A stretch of DNA of 64,000 nt, taken from positions 1-64,000 of the forward strand of contig NZ_JADDIV010000001.1 in the NCBI RefSeq assembly GCF_015070875.1, read 5' to 3'. This stretch comes from Ramlibacter pallidus (GTDB taxonomy: Bacteria; Pseudomonadota; Gammaproteobacteria; Burkholderiales; Burkholderiaceae_C). The position numbers and the translations under genes were made by a program. The notes beneath the pieces are model-generated. The model made no database searches, was not told where the DNA came from, and saw only the letters and a list, made by a program, of their open reading frames with translations. This document shows, piece after piece, positions 1 to 8,964 of the stretch (position 1 is its first letter; each line of letters opens with the position of its first letter).

Positions 1-172
1 GCGGCAAACTCTCCGTTCAAACAGAAGCCCGGAAATCAGTGCACAGTCGCAGCGCTCGATACGCGCTACGCGCTCTCGTAGCACTGCTTCGCCGCCGGGA
101 ACAGCCTTCCAGCCGAGGCCCCTTCATGCGGGACGGCACCGCGCACCGCCTGGCGCGACGTGCAACGCTGCC

Positions 173-194
173 GGGTGGGCCCTCGTGCCCACCC
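173..194. other. Inverted repeat downstream of eda
   Basis: An 8-bp perfect stem (GGGTGGGC at 173-180, GCCCACCC at 187-194) with a 6-base loop lies just past the end of the edd-eda pair. It could end or stabilise that transcript. No U-tract follows on either strand, so a standard intrinsic terminator is doubtful. I recognise nothing else in 1-200. Confidence 0.4.
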
Positions 195-200
195 ATACGG

Positions 201-235
201 AAGCCCTGGATCCCCGCCTGCGCGGGGATGACGGG
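201..235. repeat. dRS3-like dispersed repeat
   Basis: The core is ATCCCC-N8-GGGGAT (210-229), flanked by CCTGG and GACGGG. It is a GC-shifted version of the ATTCCC-N8-GGGAAT element also present at 17404, 38929 and 39010. It sits between eda and the inverted repeat at 173-194. Repeats of this form are common in intergenic DNA of Neisseria (dRS3) and many Burkholderiales. Confidence 0.75.
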
Positions 236-241
236 TGAAGT

Positions 242-898
242 TCAGGCCCGCCGCTTCAGCGCCACCGCCTCCGCCGCCATCCGCGTGATGCGCGGCCAGT
301 CCTGCCGCTCCATCGCATCGGCCGGCGTGAGCCACGAGCCGCCCACGCAGGCCACGTTCGGCAGCGCCAGCAGTTCCGGTGCATTGGCGAGCGTCACGCC
401 GCCGGTGGGGCAGAAGCGCACGTCGTTGAACGGCCCGTGCCAGGCCTTGAGCATGGCCACGCCGCCGGCCTGCATGGCCGGGAAGAATTTCAGCGCCGTG
501 TAGCCGTCTTCCTGCGCCATCATGATCTCGCTGCCCGTCGCAACGCCCGGCAGCAGCGCGATGCCGAGGTCGTGGCAGGCCTTGCCCACCGCAGGCGTGT
601 AGCCCGGGCTGACCGCGAACCGCGCACCGGCCATCGCGGCCGCCTGCGCGTCGGCCGCGCTGCGGACGGTGCCGGCGCCGATCACGGCCTCCGGCACCTC
701 CTTGGCGATCGCCTCGATGCAGGCCAGCGCCACCGGCGTGCGCAGCGTGACTTCCAGCATGCGGATGCCCCCGGCGAGCAGCGCGCGCGCCAGCGGCACG
801 GCATGCGCGGTGTCCTGCAGCACGATCACGGGGATCACCGCCGCGTCCTGCATCACTTCCAGCGCGCCCGGGCGCGCCGCCATCGGTTTCACAGCCAT
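242..898 (-). CDS. eda: KDPG/KHG aldolase (2-dehydro-3-deoxyphosphogluconate aldolase)
   Basis: This is a 218-residue class I aldolase that splits 2-keto-3-deoxy-6-phosphogluconate into pyruvate and glyceraldehyde-3-phosphate, the last step of the Entner-Doudoroff pathway. Visible family features are the EVTLRT strand with its catalytic glutamate, VIGAGTV, and the Schiff-base lysine segment ALKFFPA followed by FCPTGGV. Length fits the family. The ATG at 898 lies 10 bp inside the end of edd, so the two are translationally coupled. A dRS3-like repeat and an inverted repeat follow the stop. Confidence 0.95.
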   Translation of the reverse strand: MAVKPMAARPGALEVMQDAAVIPVIVLQDTAHAVPLARALLAGGIRMLEVTLRTPVALACIEAIAKEVPEAVIGAGTVRSAADAQAAAMAGARFAVSPGYTPAVGKACHDLGIALLPGVATGSEIMMAQEDGYTALKFFPAMQAGGVAMLKAWHGPFNDVRFCPTGGVTLANAPELLALPNVACVGGSWLTPADAMERQDWPRITRMAAEAVALKRRA

Positions 899-2718
899 GT
901 GCAGGCCCCCTCCTCCGCCGCCGTCGCATTGCGCCGCATGCCGGCGAACAGCTCGCGGCCCACGCCGAAGCCGTTGTCCTGCGCCTGCCGCGCGTCCATC
1001 TTCGCCGGTCCGCGCCGGTCCCATTCCTGCGGGTCGACCCGCGCTTCCAGCGTGCCGGCCACGCCGTCGAGCCGCACGACGTCGCCATCGCGCAGCTTCG
1101 CGAGCGGCCCGCCCGCCGCCGCTTCCGGCGACACGTGGATCGCCGCCGGCACCTTGCCCGAGGCCCCGCTCATGCGGCCGTCGGTGACCAGCGCCACGCG
1201 GAAGCCCTTGCCCTGCAGCACCGCCAGCGGCGGCGTCAGCTTGTGCAGTTCCGGCATGCCGTTGGCCTGCGGGCCCTGCCAGCGCACGACGCAGACCACG
1301 TCGCGGTCCAGTTCGCCCGCCTTGAAGGCCGACTGCAGCGCCTCCTGGCTGTCGAAGATGCGCGCCGGCGCCTCGATCACGTGACGGTCCTCGGGCACGG
1401 CCGATACCTTGATCACGCTGCGCCCCAGGTTGCCCTGCAGCAGCCTCAGGCCGCCGGTGGCGCTGAAGGGTTCGCGCGCCGGCCGCACCACGGTGTCGTC
1501 CCGCGATGCGCCGACGTCCGTCCACTTCAGCCCCGCCTTGCCCGGGCCTTCGGCCCAGTCGGGCACGCGCGTGTACTCGCGGATGCCGCCCTCGCGCACC
1601 GTGAGCACGTCCTCGTGCATCAGGCCCGCATCCAGCAGTTCACGGATCACGTAGCCCGGGCCGCCGGCTTCCTGGAAGGCGTTCACGTCGGCACTGCCGT
1701 TCGGGTACACGCGCGACAACAGCGGCACCGCACCGGAGAGCCGGTCGAAGTCGTCCCAGTCGATCACGATGCCGGCCGCGCGCGCGACCGCGACCCAGTG
1801 GATCAGGTGGTTGGTCGAGCCGCCGGTGGCCAGCAGCGCCGCCATCGCGTTGGCGATGCAGCGCTCGTCCACGATGCGGCCGATCGGCGCGAATCGCCGC
1901 GCCTTGACGATACCCAGCGCCGTGCGCACCGCCTCGCGCGTGAGCTCCTCGCGCAGCTGCTGCTGGGGCTGGATGAAGGCGGTGCCGGGCACGTGCAGGC
2001 CCATCGCCTCCATCAGCATCTGGTTGCTGTTGGCCGTGCCGTAGAAGGTGCAGGTGCCCTGCGTGTGGTACGCCTTCGATTCCGCTTCCAGCAGCTCGGC
2101 GCGGCCGACCAGGCCCTGCGCCGCCTGCTCGCGCACCTTGGCCTTTTCATTGTTGGACAGGCCGCTGGGCATCGGGCCACCGGGGACGAACACCGTCGGC
2201 AGGTGGCCGAAATGCAGGGCGCCGATCAGCAGTCCCGGCACGATCTTGTCGCAGATGCCCAGCATCAGCGCCGCATCGAACACGTCATGGCTCAGCCCCA
2301 CGGCCGTGGCCATGGCGATCACGTCGCGCGAGAACAGGCTGAGCTCCATGCCGGCCGTGCCCTGCGTCACGCCGTCGCACATCGCCGGCACGCCGGAGGC
2401 CACCTGCGCGGTGGCGCCGAGCTTGCGCGCCTCGTCCTTGATGATGTGCGGGAAGCTGCCCAGCGGCGCGTGGGCCGAGAGCATGTCGTTGTACGAATTG
2501 ACGATGCCGATGTTCGGCGCGCGTTCGGCGACGACGCGGAACTTGTCGTTGTCCGGCAGCGCGGCGAAAGCATGGGCCACGTTGGCGCAGCCCATGCGGT
2601 CGGCGCCGCGGTCGCGCGAGGCGGCCGCTTCGATGCGGGCGAGGTAGGCGGAGCGGGTGGGCGCGCTGCGTTCGCGGATGCGCGCGGTCACCGCTTCCAG
2701 CACGGGGTGGAGTTTCAT
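889..2718 (-). CDS. edd: 6-phosphogluconate dehydratase
   Basis: This 609-residue IlvD/Edd-family iron-sulfur enzyme makes KDPG from 6-phosphogluconate. Cysteine-bearing family segments include [20 protein letters not shown] and [13 protein letters not shown], and the C-terminal part carries [21 protein letters not shown]. The full length matches Edd rather than the shorter dihydroxyacid dehydratase. It is the first gene of an edd-eda unit with a 10-bp overlap. No zwf, pgl or hexR lies in the window, so regulation is not visible, although an inverted repeat precedes the start. Confidence 0.95.
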   Translation of the reverse strand: MKLHPVLEAVTARIRERSAPTRSAYLARIEAAASRDRGADRMGCANVAHAFAALPDNDKFRVVAERAPNIGIVNSYNDMLSAHAPLGSFPHIIKDEARKLGATAQVASGVPAMCDGVTQGTAGMELSLFSRDVIAMATAVGLSHDVFDAALMLGICDKIVPGLLIGALHFGHLPTVFVPGGPMPSGLSNNEKAKVREQAAQGLVGRAELLEAESKAYHTQGTCTFYGTANSNQMLMEAMGLHVPGTAFIQPQQQLREELTREAVRTALGIVKARRFAPIGRIVDERCIANAMAALLATGGSTNHLIHWVAVARAAGIVIDWDDFDRLSGAVPLLSRVYPNGSADVNAFQEAGGPGYVIRELLDAGLMHEDVLTVREGGIREYTRVPDWAEGPGKAGLKWTDVGASRDDTVVRPAREPFSATGGLRLLQGNLGRSVIKVSAVPEDRHVIEAPARIFDSQEALQSAFKAGELDRDVVCVVRWQGPQANGMPELHKLTPPLAVLQGKGFRVALVTDGRMSGASGKVPAAIHVSPEAAAGGPLAKLRDGDVVRLDGVAGTLEARVDPQEWDRRGPAKMDARQAQDNGFGVGRELFAGMRRNATAAEEGACTWL

Positions 2719-2729
2719 GGCGGGCCGGT

Positions 2730-2757
2730 CACGGGGATGGCTTGATCCTACCCCGTG
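2730..2757. promoter_or_regulatory. Inverted repeat upstream of edd
   Basis: CACGGGG (2730-2736) and CCCCGTG (2751-2757) form 7-bp arms around a 14-base spacer, 12 bp upstream of the edd ATG and within the 118-bp divergent gap before the ChaC-like gene. It could be an operator or a leader hairpin. No regulator can be assigned from sequence alone. Confidence 0.35.
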
Positions 2758-2836
2758 GGCCGGGTGCGCGGGGGCGCCGCGGTTACGAACGGGTTACCAG
2801 CCGGCAGCGTCGCGCGCAGTCCGCTAGAGTTGCACC

Positions 2837-3466
2837 GTGAGCGATCTGACGAAGCCGGTGCGCGATGCGGGCGCCATGCTGGAACGGGCCATGGCCGAAT
2901 GGGGCGGGGAAGAGGACCTCTGGGTCTTCGGCTACGGCTCGCTCATCTGGCGGCCCGAGTTCGACTTCGCCGAACGCCGGCCGGCCCGCGTGCATGGCTG
3001 GCACCGCGCGCTGAAGATGTGGAGTCGCATCAACCGCGGCACGCCCGAACGGCCGGGCCTGGTGTTCGGCCTGCTCACCGGCGGCTGTTGCCGCGGCGTG
3101 GTCTTCCGCATCCCCCGCGAGCACGGCGCCGACACGCTCGCCAGGCTCTGGTCGCGCGAGATGTCCATGGCGGTGTACGACCCGCGCTGGCTCACCGCGC
3201 ACACGCCCGAAGGCCCGGTGCGCGCCCTCGCCTTCACCCTCTCGCGCAAGAGCCCCAGCCACACCGGGGAACTGACCGAAGAGGAGTACCGCGCGATCTT
3301 CGCGTTCGCGAGCGGCATCTACGGCACGACGCTCGACTACGCCCATCGCACGCTGGAAGAGCTGCAACGGCATAACATCCGGGATCGGAACCTGGAACGG
3401 CTGCTGCGGCTCATCCAGCGTTCGCATGCCGAACCGCAGTTGGAAACCACCAAGGACAAGCCATGA
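2837..3466 (+). CDS. ChaC-like gamma-glutamylcyclotransferase
   Basis: This 209-residue protein of the ChaC/GGCT fold probably degrades glutathione to 5-oxoproline and Cys-Gly in the cytosol. The signature FGYGSLIWRP is at residues 30-39, followed by FAERRPARVHGWHRALKMWS, and the Glu-rich SGELTEEEY-type segment appears as HTGELTEEEY. The start is a GTG; the next in-frame ATG (MLERAMAEW) would remove 13 residues. The stop overlaps the sodC start by 4 bp (ATGA), which suggests co-expression of thiol turnover and superoxide defence. Confidence 0.85.
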   Translation: MSDLTKPVRDAGAMLERAMAEWGGEEDLWVFGYGSLIWRPEFDFAERRPARVHGWHRALKMWSRINRGTPERPGLVFGLLTGGCCRGVVFRIPREHGADTLARLWSREMSMAVYDPRWLTAHTPEGPVRALAFTLSRKSPSHTGELTEEEYRAIFAFASGIYGTTLDYAHRTLEELQRHNIRDRNLERLLRLIQRSHAEPQLETTKDKP

Positions 3467-3978
3467 GACAAGCCCTCTTCCTGTTCGCCGCCACCGCCGT
3501 GCTCGCCGGCTGCGCCAGCTTCGCCAGCGGCCCCAGCGCCACCGCCACGCTCGCGCCCACCGCCGGCAGCAGCACCGCGGGCACCGTGCAGTTCGCCCAG
3601 CAGGGCGAGCGCGTGAAGGTCTCGGGCGAGATCCGCGGACTGCGGCCGAACGCGGAGCACGGCTTCCACGTGCACGAGAAGGGCGACTGCTCCAGCCCGG
3701 ACGGCACCAGCGCCGGTGGCCACTACAACCCGTCGTCGCGTCCGCACGGCCGCCATGGCGCGGGCGCGCACCACGTCGGCGACCTGCCGTCGCTGCGCGC
3801 GGACGCCGCCGGGGTGGCGCGCTTCAGCTTCGAATCCACCAGCATCAGCGTCGGCGCGGGCGCGGGCGACATCACGGGCCGCGGCCTGATCGTGCACCGC
3901 GACCCGGACGACTACACCACGCAACCGACCGGCAACGCCGGCGCGCGCCTGGCCTGCGCGGTGATCGTGCGGCATTGA
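3463..3978 (+). CDS. sodC: Cu/Zn superoxide dismutase, lipoprotein
   Basis: A 171-residue periplasmic Cu/Zn superoxide dismutase. The N-terminus is a lipoprotein signal with lipobox LAGC, so the mature enzyme is likely membrane-tethered. Metal-ligand segments are GFHVHEKGDC, the loop GGHYNPSSRPHG and HHVGDLP. The late arginine/cysteine part is reduced to GNAGARLACAVIVRH, with a disulfide possible between KGDC and LACA. It overlaps the upstream ChaC-like gene (ATGA) and probably the downstream MFS gene (TTGA). Confidence 0.93.
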   Translation: MRQALFLFAATAVLAGCASFASGPSATATLAPTAGSSTAGTVQFAQQGERVKVSGEIRGLRPNAEHGFHVHEKGDCSSPDGTSAGGHYNPSSRPHGRHGAGAHHVGDLPSLRADAAGVARFSFESTSISVGAGAGDITGRGLIVHRDPDDYTTQPTGNAGARLACAVIVRH

Positions 3979-5243
3979 GCGGCGTTCCTTCCACGCCGGC
4001 CGCGGGCGGCTGGTACTTCGGCTGGAACATCGTGGCGGCGGCGGCACTGCTGACGCTGCTGTCGGTCGGCATGCGGCTCGGCATCGGGCCGTTCTTCCTG
4101 CCCATCACGTCCGACCTCGGCTTCAGCCGCAGCCTGCTGTCGTCCATCATCGCCGTGGGCATGCTGTGCTACGGCCTCGCCATGCCGCTGGCCGGCTGGC
4201 TGGTGGCGCGGCGGGGCACGCGCTTCGTGCTGCTGTCCGGCGCGGCGCTGGTGGTGCTGTCCACGGTGTGGGCGGTGCTCGCACGGGATGCGTTCAGCTT
4301 CATGCTGTCGTTCGGCGTGCTGATGTCCGTGGGACTTTCCTTCACCAGCCCGGTGGCGCTCACGCCCGTCATCAGCCACTGGTTCACGCGCCAGCGCGGC
4401 ATGGCGCTGTTCTTCCTCTCCACCGGCTCCATGGCGGGCATGGCGGTGATGACGCCGGTGCTGGCCTGGGGCATCGAGGGCATGGGCTGGCGCTGGACGC
4501 TGCTGGCCTATGCCGGCGCCTTCACCGCGTTCGTGCTGCCTGTGGCCCTGTTCGTCATGCGCGACCAGGCGCCGCAGCACACCGACCTGGCGCCGGAGGA
4601 GATCGCCGCGCAGCAGGCCCGTCCCAGCGCGCCGGCGCAGAGCCTGAAAGTGGCCGAGGTGCTGCGCACCTTGCCCTTCTGGCAGGTGTTCCTGGGCCTG
4701 TTCGCCTGCGGCTACAGCATGAACCTGCTGGGCACGCACGGCATGCCGATGCTGATGGACCACGGCTTCGATGCGATTTCCAGTTCGTTCGGCATCGGGC
4801 TGATCGGCTTCGTGGCGATCTTCGGCACCGTGGTGCTGGGCCGCATGGCCGACCGCCTGCCCCGCCGCAACATCCTGGCCGTGATCTACGGCATCCGCGG
4901 GCTGGGCTTCTTCGCGCTGGTGGCGGTCGGCACGCATTTCGAGCTGTACCTGGCCGCCACCATCGGCGGGCTGGTGTGGGCGGGAAGCATCGCGCTGTCG
5001 TCGGCCATCCTGGCGGACATCTACGGCGTGCGGCTGGTCGGCGTGCTCTACGGCATCGCCTACGTCGGCCACCAGCTGGGCGGGATGATCAGTTCCTGGC
5101 TCGGCGGCTGGGGCTACGAGACCTTCGGCACGCACTGGCTCGCCTTCGGCAGCGCCGGCGTGCTGCTCGTCGCCGCGGCCGCCCTGTCGCTGCGGCTGCC
5201 GCCGCGCGGCTTCACGCTGATGGCCCCGCGCGTGCAAACCTGA
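3975..5243 (+). CDS. MFS transporter (monocarboxylate/oxalate-type)
   Basis: About 422 residues with 12 predicted membrane segments, starting with WYFGWNIVAAAALLTLLSVG. The family motifs are LAGWLVARRGTRFVLLSG after helix 2 and GRMADRLPRRNILAVIYG in the second half. The substrate is unknown; the fold resembles MFS carriers of organic anions. No ATG precedes the first helix. The best start is TTG 3975, which overlaps the sodC stop as TTGA, with a 12-residue lead before the membrane. The ThDP enzyme begins 11 bp downstream, so its substrate or product may be the cargo (inference). Confidence 0.8.
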   Translation: MSGVPSTPAAGGWYFGWNIVAAAALLTLLSVGMRLGIGPFFLPITSDLGFSRSLLSSIIAVGMLCYGLAMPLAGWLVARRGTRFVLLSGAALVVLSTVWAVLARDAFSFMLSFGVLMSVGLSFTSPVALTPVISHWFTRQRGMALFFLSTGSMAGMAVMTPVLAWGIEGMGWRWTLLAYAGAFTAFVLPVALFVMRDQAPQHTDLAPEEIAAQQARPSAPAQSLKVAEVLRTLPFWQVFLGLFACGYSMNLLGTHGMPMLMDHGFDAISSSFGIGLIGFVAIFGTVVLGRMADRLPRRNILAVIYGIRGLGFFALVAVGTHFELYLAATIGGLVWAGSIALSSAILADIYGVRLVGVLYGIAYVGHQLGGMISSWLGGWGYETFGTHWLAFGSAGVLLVAAAALSLRLPPRGFTLMAPRVQT

Positions 5244-5254
5244 AGGACGACGAC

Positions 5255-6796
5255 ATGAACGGCGCGAGAAGCCTGGTCGAGACGCTGCTGCGCTCGGGCG
5301 TGGACACCTGCTTCGCCAACCCCGGCACGAGCGAGATGCACTTCGTCGCCGCGCTCGACCAGGTGCCCGGCATGCATTGCGTGCTGGGCCTGCAGGAGAA
5401 CGTGGTCACGGGCATGGCCGACGGCTACTGGCGCATCGCGCGCAAGCCGGCCTGCACGCTGCTGCACTGCGGGCCCGGCCTCGGCAACGGCTGGACCAAC
5501 CTGCACAACGCGCGCCGCGCGCGCAGCGGCATCGTCAACATCGTCGGCGACCAGGCCACCTACCACCGGCCGCACGATCCGCCGCTGACGGCCGACACCG
5601 AGGCCCTCGCGCGCGCGGTGTCCGGCTGGGTGCGCACGACCACGCGCGCGCAGGACGTGGGACGCGACGCGGCGGAGGCGGTGCGCGCGGCGCGCAGCCA
5701 TCCCGGGCAGGTGGCGACGCTGGTCCTGCCTTCGGATGCGTCCTGGGACGAAGGCGGCGTGGTGGCCGATGCGCTGCCGCTCGTGGTGCCGGCCGCCGTG
5801 GACGGCCACGCCGTCGAACGCGCGGCCCGCGCGCTGCGCAGCGGCGAACCCACCCTGGTGCTGCTCGGCGGCCACGCGGCGCTGGCGGAGGGACAGGCCC
5901 TGGCCTGGCGCGTCGCGCAGGCCACCGGCGCCGGCCTTTTCGCCGAGTTCGGCACGGCGCACCTCGCGCGCGGCCGCGGCCACCTGCAGATCGAACGGGT
6001 TCCCTACAAGACGGACCTGGCGATCGAGGCGCTCGCGCGCTACCGCCACATCGTGCTGGTCAACGCCAAGCCGCCGGTGGGCTTCTTCGCCTATCCGGGC
6101 AAGCCTTCGACGCAGTACGCGCCCGACGCGCAGCTGCACGTGCTGTCGCGCCCCGAGCAGGAAGCCGTGGCCGCGCTGCGCGCTTTGGCCGAAGCGCTGG
6201 TCGCACCGCCAGTGGAGATGCCCGACCCCGGGCCGCGGCCCGAGGCAGCCAGTGGCGCGCCCAGCCCCGACAAGGTGGCGCAGACGGTCGCCGCGCTGAT
6301 GCCGGACCACGCCATCGTCTCCGACGAAAGCGTGTCCTACGGCCGCGGCTTCTACAAGAACACGCATGCGGCGCCGCCGCACGACTGGCTGCACCTCGCC
6401 GGCGGCGCCATCGGCGACGGGCTGCCGGTGGCGACCGGCGCGGCGATCGCGGCCCGGGGCCAGCGGCGCGTGGTCAGCCTGCAGGCCGATGGCTCGGCGA
6501 TGTATTCGCTGCAATCCCTTTGGACGCAGGCCCGCGAACGCCTGCCCTGCACGACCATCCTGCTGGCCAACGGCCGCTACGACATCCTGGTCGGCGAGTA
6601 CAAGGGGGTGGGCGCGACGCCCGGGCCCACGGCGATGAACATGCTGGACCTGGGCAACCCCGGCCTGGACTGGGTGCACCTGGCCAACGGCATGGGCGTC
6701 GAAGCCGCACGGGCGGCGACGATGGAGGAATGCGCGGACCTCCTGCGCGGAAGCTTCGCGCGCAGCGGCCCTTTCCTGATCGAGCTGCGGATCTAG
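5255..6796 (+). CDS. Thiamine diphosphate-dependent enzyme, acetolactate synthase/benzoylformate decarboxylase-like
   Basis: A 513-residue ThDP enzyme with three domains: the N-terminal Pyr domain (FANPGTSEMHFV, with catalytic Glu in LGLQENVVTGMADGYWR), a middle domain, and a C-terminal PP domain (IGDGLPVATGAA, then QADGSAMYSLQSLW...LLAN, the GDG...N cofactor motif). It is shorter than biosynthetic IlvB and lacks an IlvN partner, so a 2-keto acid decarboxylase or lyase role is more likely than valine synthesis. Its TAG overlaps the TAG of the opposing gene through a shared CTAG. Confidence 0.85.
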   Translation: MNGARSLVETLLRSGVDTCFANPGTSEMHFVAALDQVPGMHCVLGLQENVVTGMADGYWRIARKPACTLLHCGPGLGNGWTNLHNARRARSGIVNIVGDQATYHRPHDPPLTADTEALARAVSGWVRTTTRAQDVGRDAAEAVRAARSHPGQVATLVLPSDASWDEGGVVADALPLVVPAAVDGHAVERAARALRSGEPTLVLLGGHAALAEGQALAWRVAQATGAGLFAEFGTAHLARGRGHLQIERVPYKTDLAIEALARYRHIVLVNAKPPVGFFAYPGKPSTQYAPDAQLHVLSRPEQEAVAALRALAEALVAPPVEMPDPGPRPEAASGAPSPDKVAQTVAALMPDHAIVSDESVSYGRGFYKNTHAAPPHDWLHLAGGAIGDGLPVATGAAIAARGQRRVVSLQADGSAMYSLQSLWTQARERLPCTTILLANGRYDILVGEYKGVGATPGPTAMNMLDLGNPGLDWVHLANGMGVEAARAATMEECADLLRGSFARSGPFLIELRI

Positions 6797-7329
6797 CGGG
6801 TGGCCAGCAGGCGCTCGGCGCGCGCCAGGTCTTCGACCGTGTCGATGTCCGTCACGATGCCGGGGTCGTCGAGCTCCAGCCGCAACGCGAGGCTGCCGCG
6901 CACGATGGCCGCGGCGCCGTCGGCACCGGCCAGCGCCTGCAAGGCGTCGCCGTGTTCCCGCGCGAAGGCGACCGGATGGCCGCGGGTGCCCCGGTAGACC
7001 GGCACGACCACGGACGCGCGTTCCAGCGCTTCGGCCACCGCCCGCAGGGATTCGGGCCGCACCAGCGGCAGGTCCGCCGGCAGCACGAGCCAGCCGCCGG
7101 CGTCCGGTGTCGCCTGCACGGCGGCCGCGATCGAATCGCCCATGCCGGGATGGCCCCCATCCTCGACATGGAACGGCAGGCCGCTGGCCTGCACCGCCGC
7201 GAGCGTGTGCTCGATCACCGTGCGGCCCGCGAGCGGCGCGTGCAGCTTGGAGCCCTGCCCGCCGGACGCGCGGAAGCGCTCGCCCCGGCCCGAGGCGAGC
7301 ACCAGGACCACGGGGATGGACGAGTGCAC
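6793..7329 (-). CDS. MobA-like NTP transferase
   Basis: A 178-residue nucleotidyltransferase of the NTP_transf_3 class, related to MobA/MocA enzymes that attach GMP or CMP to molybdopterin. The nucleotide-binding start is LVLASGRGERFRASGG with the KLHAPLAGRTVIEHTL lysine segment, and the metal-binding segment is LVLPADLPLV. The real substrate could be molybdopterin or another phosphorylated acceptor; no xanthine dehydrogenase genes lie nearby. The gene is divergent from pdxH by 35 bp and converges on the ThDP gene. Confidence 0.8.
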   Translation of the reverse strand: MHSSIPVVLVLASGRGERFRASGGQGSKLHAPLAGRTVIEHTLAAVQASGLPFHVEDGGHPGMGDSIAAAVQATPDAGGWLVLPADLPLVRPESLRAVAEALERASVVVPVYRGTRGHPVAFAREHGDALQALAGADGAAAIVRGSLALRLELDDPGIVTDIDTVEDLARAERLLATR

Positions 7330-7364
7330 GGGCGGTACGGTAGCACCGATGCGAGAATCCGCGC

Positions 7365-8012
7365 ATGAGCAGCACCTCCGACCGCATCGCCGCCCTGCGC
7401 AAGAGCTACGAGCGCGCCGAACTGAGCGAGGACGCCTCGCACGCCGACCCGCTGCAGCAGTTCGACCAGTGGATCACCGAGGCGATCGCCTCCGAGATCC
7501 CGGAACCGAACGCGATGACGCTGGCGACGGTCGGCAGCGACCTGCGCCCCAGCACGCGGCCGGTGCTGGTGAAGGGCTACGACGCCCGCGGCATCGTCTG
7601 GTACACCAACTACGACAGCCGCAAGGGCCAGGAGCTCGCCGGCAACCCCTACGCCGCGTTGCAGTTCCACTGGGTGGAGCTGGAGCGGGTGGTGCGCATC
7701 GAGGGCCGCGTGGAGAAGGTCGACGCGCAGGAGAGCGACGCCTACTACGCCAGCCGTCCGCTCGATTCGCGCATCGGTGCCTGGGCCAGCCCGCAAAGCC
7801 AGGTGATCGCCGGGCGCAGCGTGCTGGTGGCGAACGCCGCGAAGTTCGGTGCGCAGTTCATGCTGTCGCCGCCGCGGCCGCCGCACTGGGGCGGCTACCG
7901 CCTGGTGCCGGACGGCTGGCAGTTCTGGCAGGGGCGCAAGAGCCGGCTGCACGACCGCCTGCGCTATCGCCTGGCCGAAGGCGGATGGATCCGCGAGCGG
8001 CTCGCGCCCTGA
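7365..8012 (+). CDS. pdxH: Pyridoxamine 5'-phosphate oxidase
   Basis: A 215-residue FMN flavoprotein that oxidises pyridoxine or pyridoxamine 5'-phosphate to PLP. Family segments are [34 protein letters not shown], the substrate loop YYASRP, and the C-terminal FMN/PLP motif [18 protein letters not shown] ending RLHDRLRY. Full length. It stands alone on the plus strand and converges on the SMR exporter with 4 bp between the stops. Confidence 0.97.
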   Translation: MSSTSDRIAALRKSYERAELSEDASHADPLQQFDQWITEAIASEIPEPNAMTLATVGSDLRPSTRPVLVKGYDARGIVWYTNYDSRKGQELAGNPYAALQFHWVELERVVRIEGRVEKVDAQESDAYYASRPLDSRIGAWASPQSQVIAGRSVLVANAAKFGAQFMLSPPRPPHWGGYRLVPDGWQFWQGRKSRLHDRLRYRLAEGGWIRERLAP

Positions 8013-8016
8013 ACCT

Positions 8017-8334
8017 TCAGGCGTGCGTGAGCTTCAGCCCCACGATGCCCGCCAGGATCAGCCCCACGCACACCAGCCGCGCGACGGTCGCCGGCTCCTG
8101 GAACAGCACGATGCCGAGGATCACGGTGCCGATGGCGCCGATGCCCGTCCAGACCGCATAGGCCGTGCCCACGGGCAGCGTGCGCATCGCCCAGCCGAGC
8201 AGCACGACGCTCACCACCATGGCCGTGATCGTGCCCACCGAGGGCCAGAGGCGAGAGAAACCTTCCGTGTACTTCAGGCCGATCGCCCAACCCACCTCGA
8301 AGAGGCCGGCGATCACCAGCACCACCCAAGCCAT
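8017..8334 (-). CDS. gdx: SMR-family guanidinium exporter (Gdx/SugE)
   Basis: A 105-residue, four-helix small multidrug resistance protein. The first helix holds the essential glutamate in [16 protein letters not shown], and the signature [15 protein letters not shown] in helix 3 matches the SugE/Gdx branch, which exports guanidinium, rather than the Qac branch. It acts as an antiparallel dimer in the inner membrane. The start is 11 bp after the msrA stop, so it is probably co-transcribed with msrA. I see no guanidine riboswitch in front of it. Confidence 0.85.
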   Translation of the reverse strand: MAWVVLVIAGLFEVGWAIGLKYTEGFSRLWPSVGTITAMVVSVVLLGWAMRTLPVGTAYAVWTGIGAIGTVILGIVLFQEPATVARLVCVGLILAGIVGLKLTHA

Positions 8335-8345
8335 GCGGGTCCTTC

Positions 8346-8885
8346 CTAACGGCGGGTGAGTTCCGCGAAGGTCTTGCGGAACTTGGCGACCTTGGGCGCG
8401 GCGACGGCCATGCAGTAGCCCTGCGTCGGGTTCTTCTCGAAGAAGTCCTGGTGGTAGGGCTCCGCCGGCCAGTAGTTCGCCATCGCCACCACCTCGGTGA
8501 CGATCGGACGGCCGAACAGCTTGTCCTGGCCCATCTCGCGGATCATGTCGTCGGCCACCTGCTTCTGCTCCGGCGTCGTGTAGTAGATGCCGCTGCGGTA
8601 CTGGGTGCCGATGTCGTTGCCCTGGCCGTTCAGCTGGGTGGGGTCGTGCACGACGAAGAACACCTCCAGCAGCTGGCGCAGGCTCACCTGCGCGGGGTCG
8701 TACGTGAGCTTGACGACTTCGTTGTGCCCCGTGCGGCCGGTGCACACCTGTTCATAGCTCGGGCGCTCGGTCTCCCCGTTGCTGTAGCCCGACTCCACGT
8801 CGGTCACGCCGCGCACTTCCTTGAAGACCGCTTCGGTGCACCAGAAGCAGCCGCCGCCGAGGACGATGGTTTGCAGGTTGCTCAT
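8346..8885 (-). CDS. msrA: Peptide methionine-(S)-S-oxide reductase
   Basis: A 179-residue MsrA that repairs S-epimer methionine sulfoxide. The catalytic motif GGGCFWC is at residues 10-16, followed by the family segments [21 protein letters not shown] and the resolving-cysteine tail NPTQGYC. The internal ATG at 8885 is chosen because this motif normally sits within 20 residues of the start. It leads a two-gene unit with the SMR exporter and is divergent from the DUF218 gene by 79 bp. Confidence 0.96.
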   Translation of the reverse strand: MSNLQTIVLGGGCFWCTEAVFKEVRGVTDVESGYSNGETERPSYEQVCTGRTGHNEVVKLTYDPAQVSLRQLLEVFFVVHDPTQLNGQGNDIGTQYRSGIYYTTPEQKQVADDMIREMGQDKLFGRPIVTEVVAMANYWPAEPYHQDFFEKNPTQGYCMAVAAPKVAKFRKTFAELTRR

Positions 8886-8964
8886 GCCGTTCTCCTGAAG
8901 CCGCGACTGTAGTCGCTGCGGGCTGCCGTACCATCGCGGCCCATGCACGACCCCAGCGCCCGCC

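Noticed and set aside
1-172. A gene entering from the left edge
   Set aside because: Open frames here are short, lack domains and show no ribosome site; nothing can be supported.
173-194. An intrinsic terminator for edd-eda
   Set aside because: The stem is strong but there is no U-tract on the relevant strand, so it is listed only as an inverted repeat.
8335-8345. A guanidine riboswitch ahead of the SMR exporter
   Set aside because: Only 11 bases separate msrA and the exporter, too little for a riboswitch; none is apparent before msrA either.
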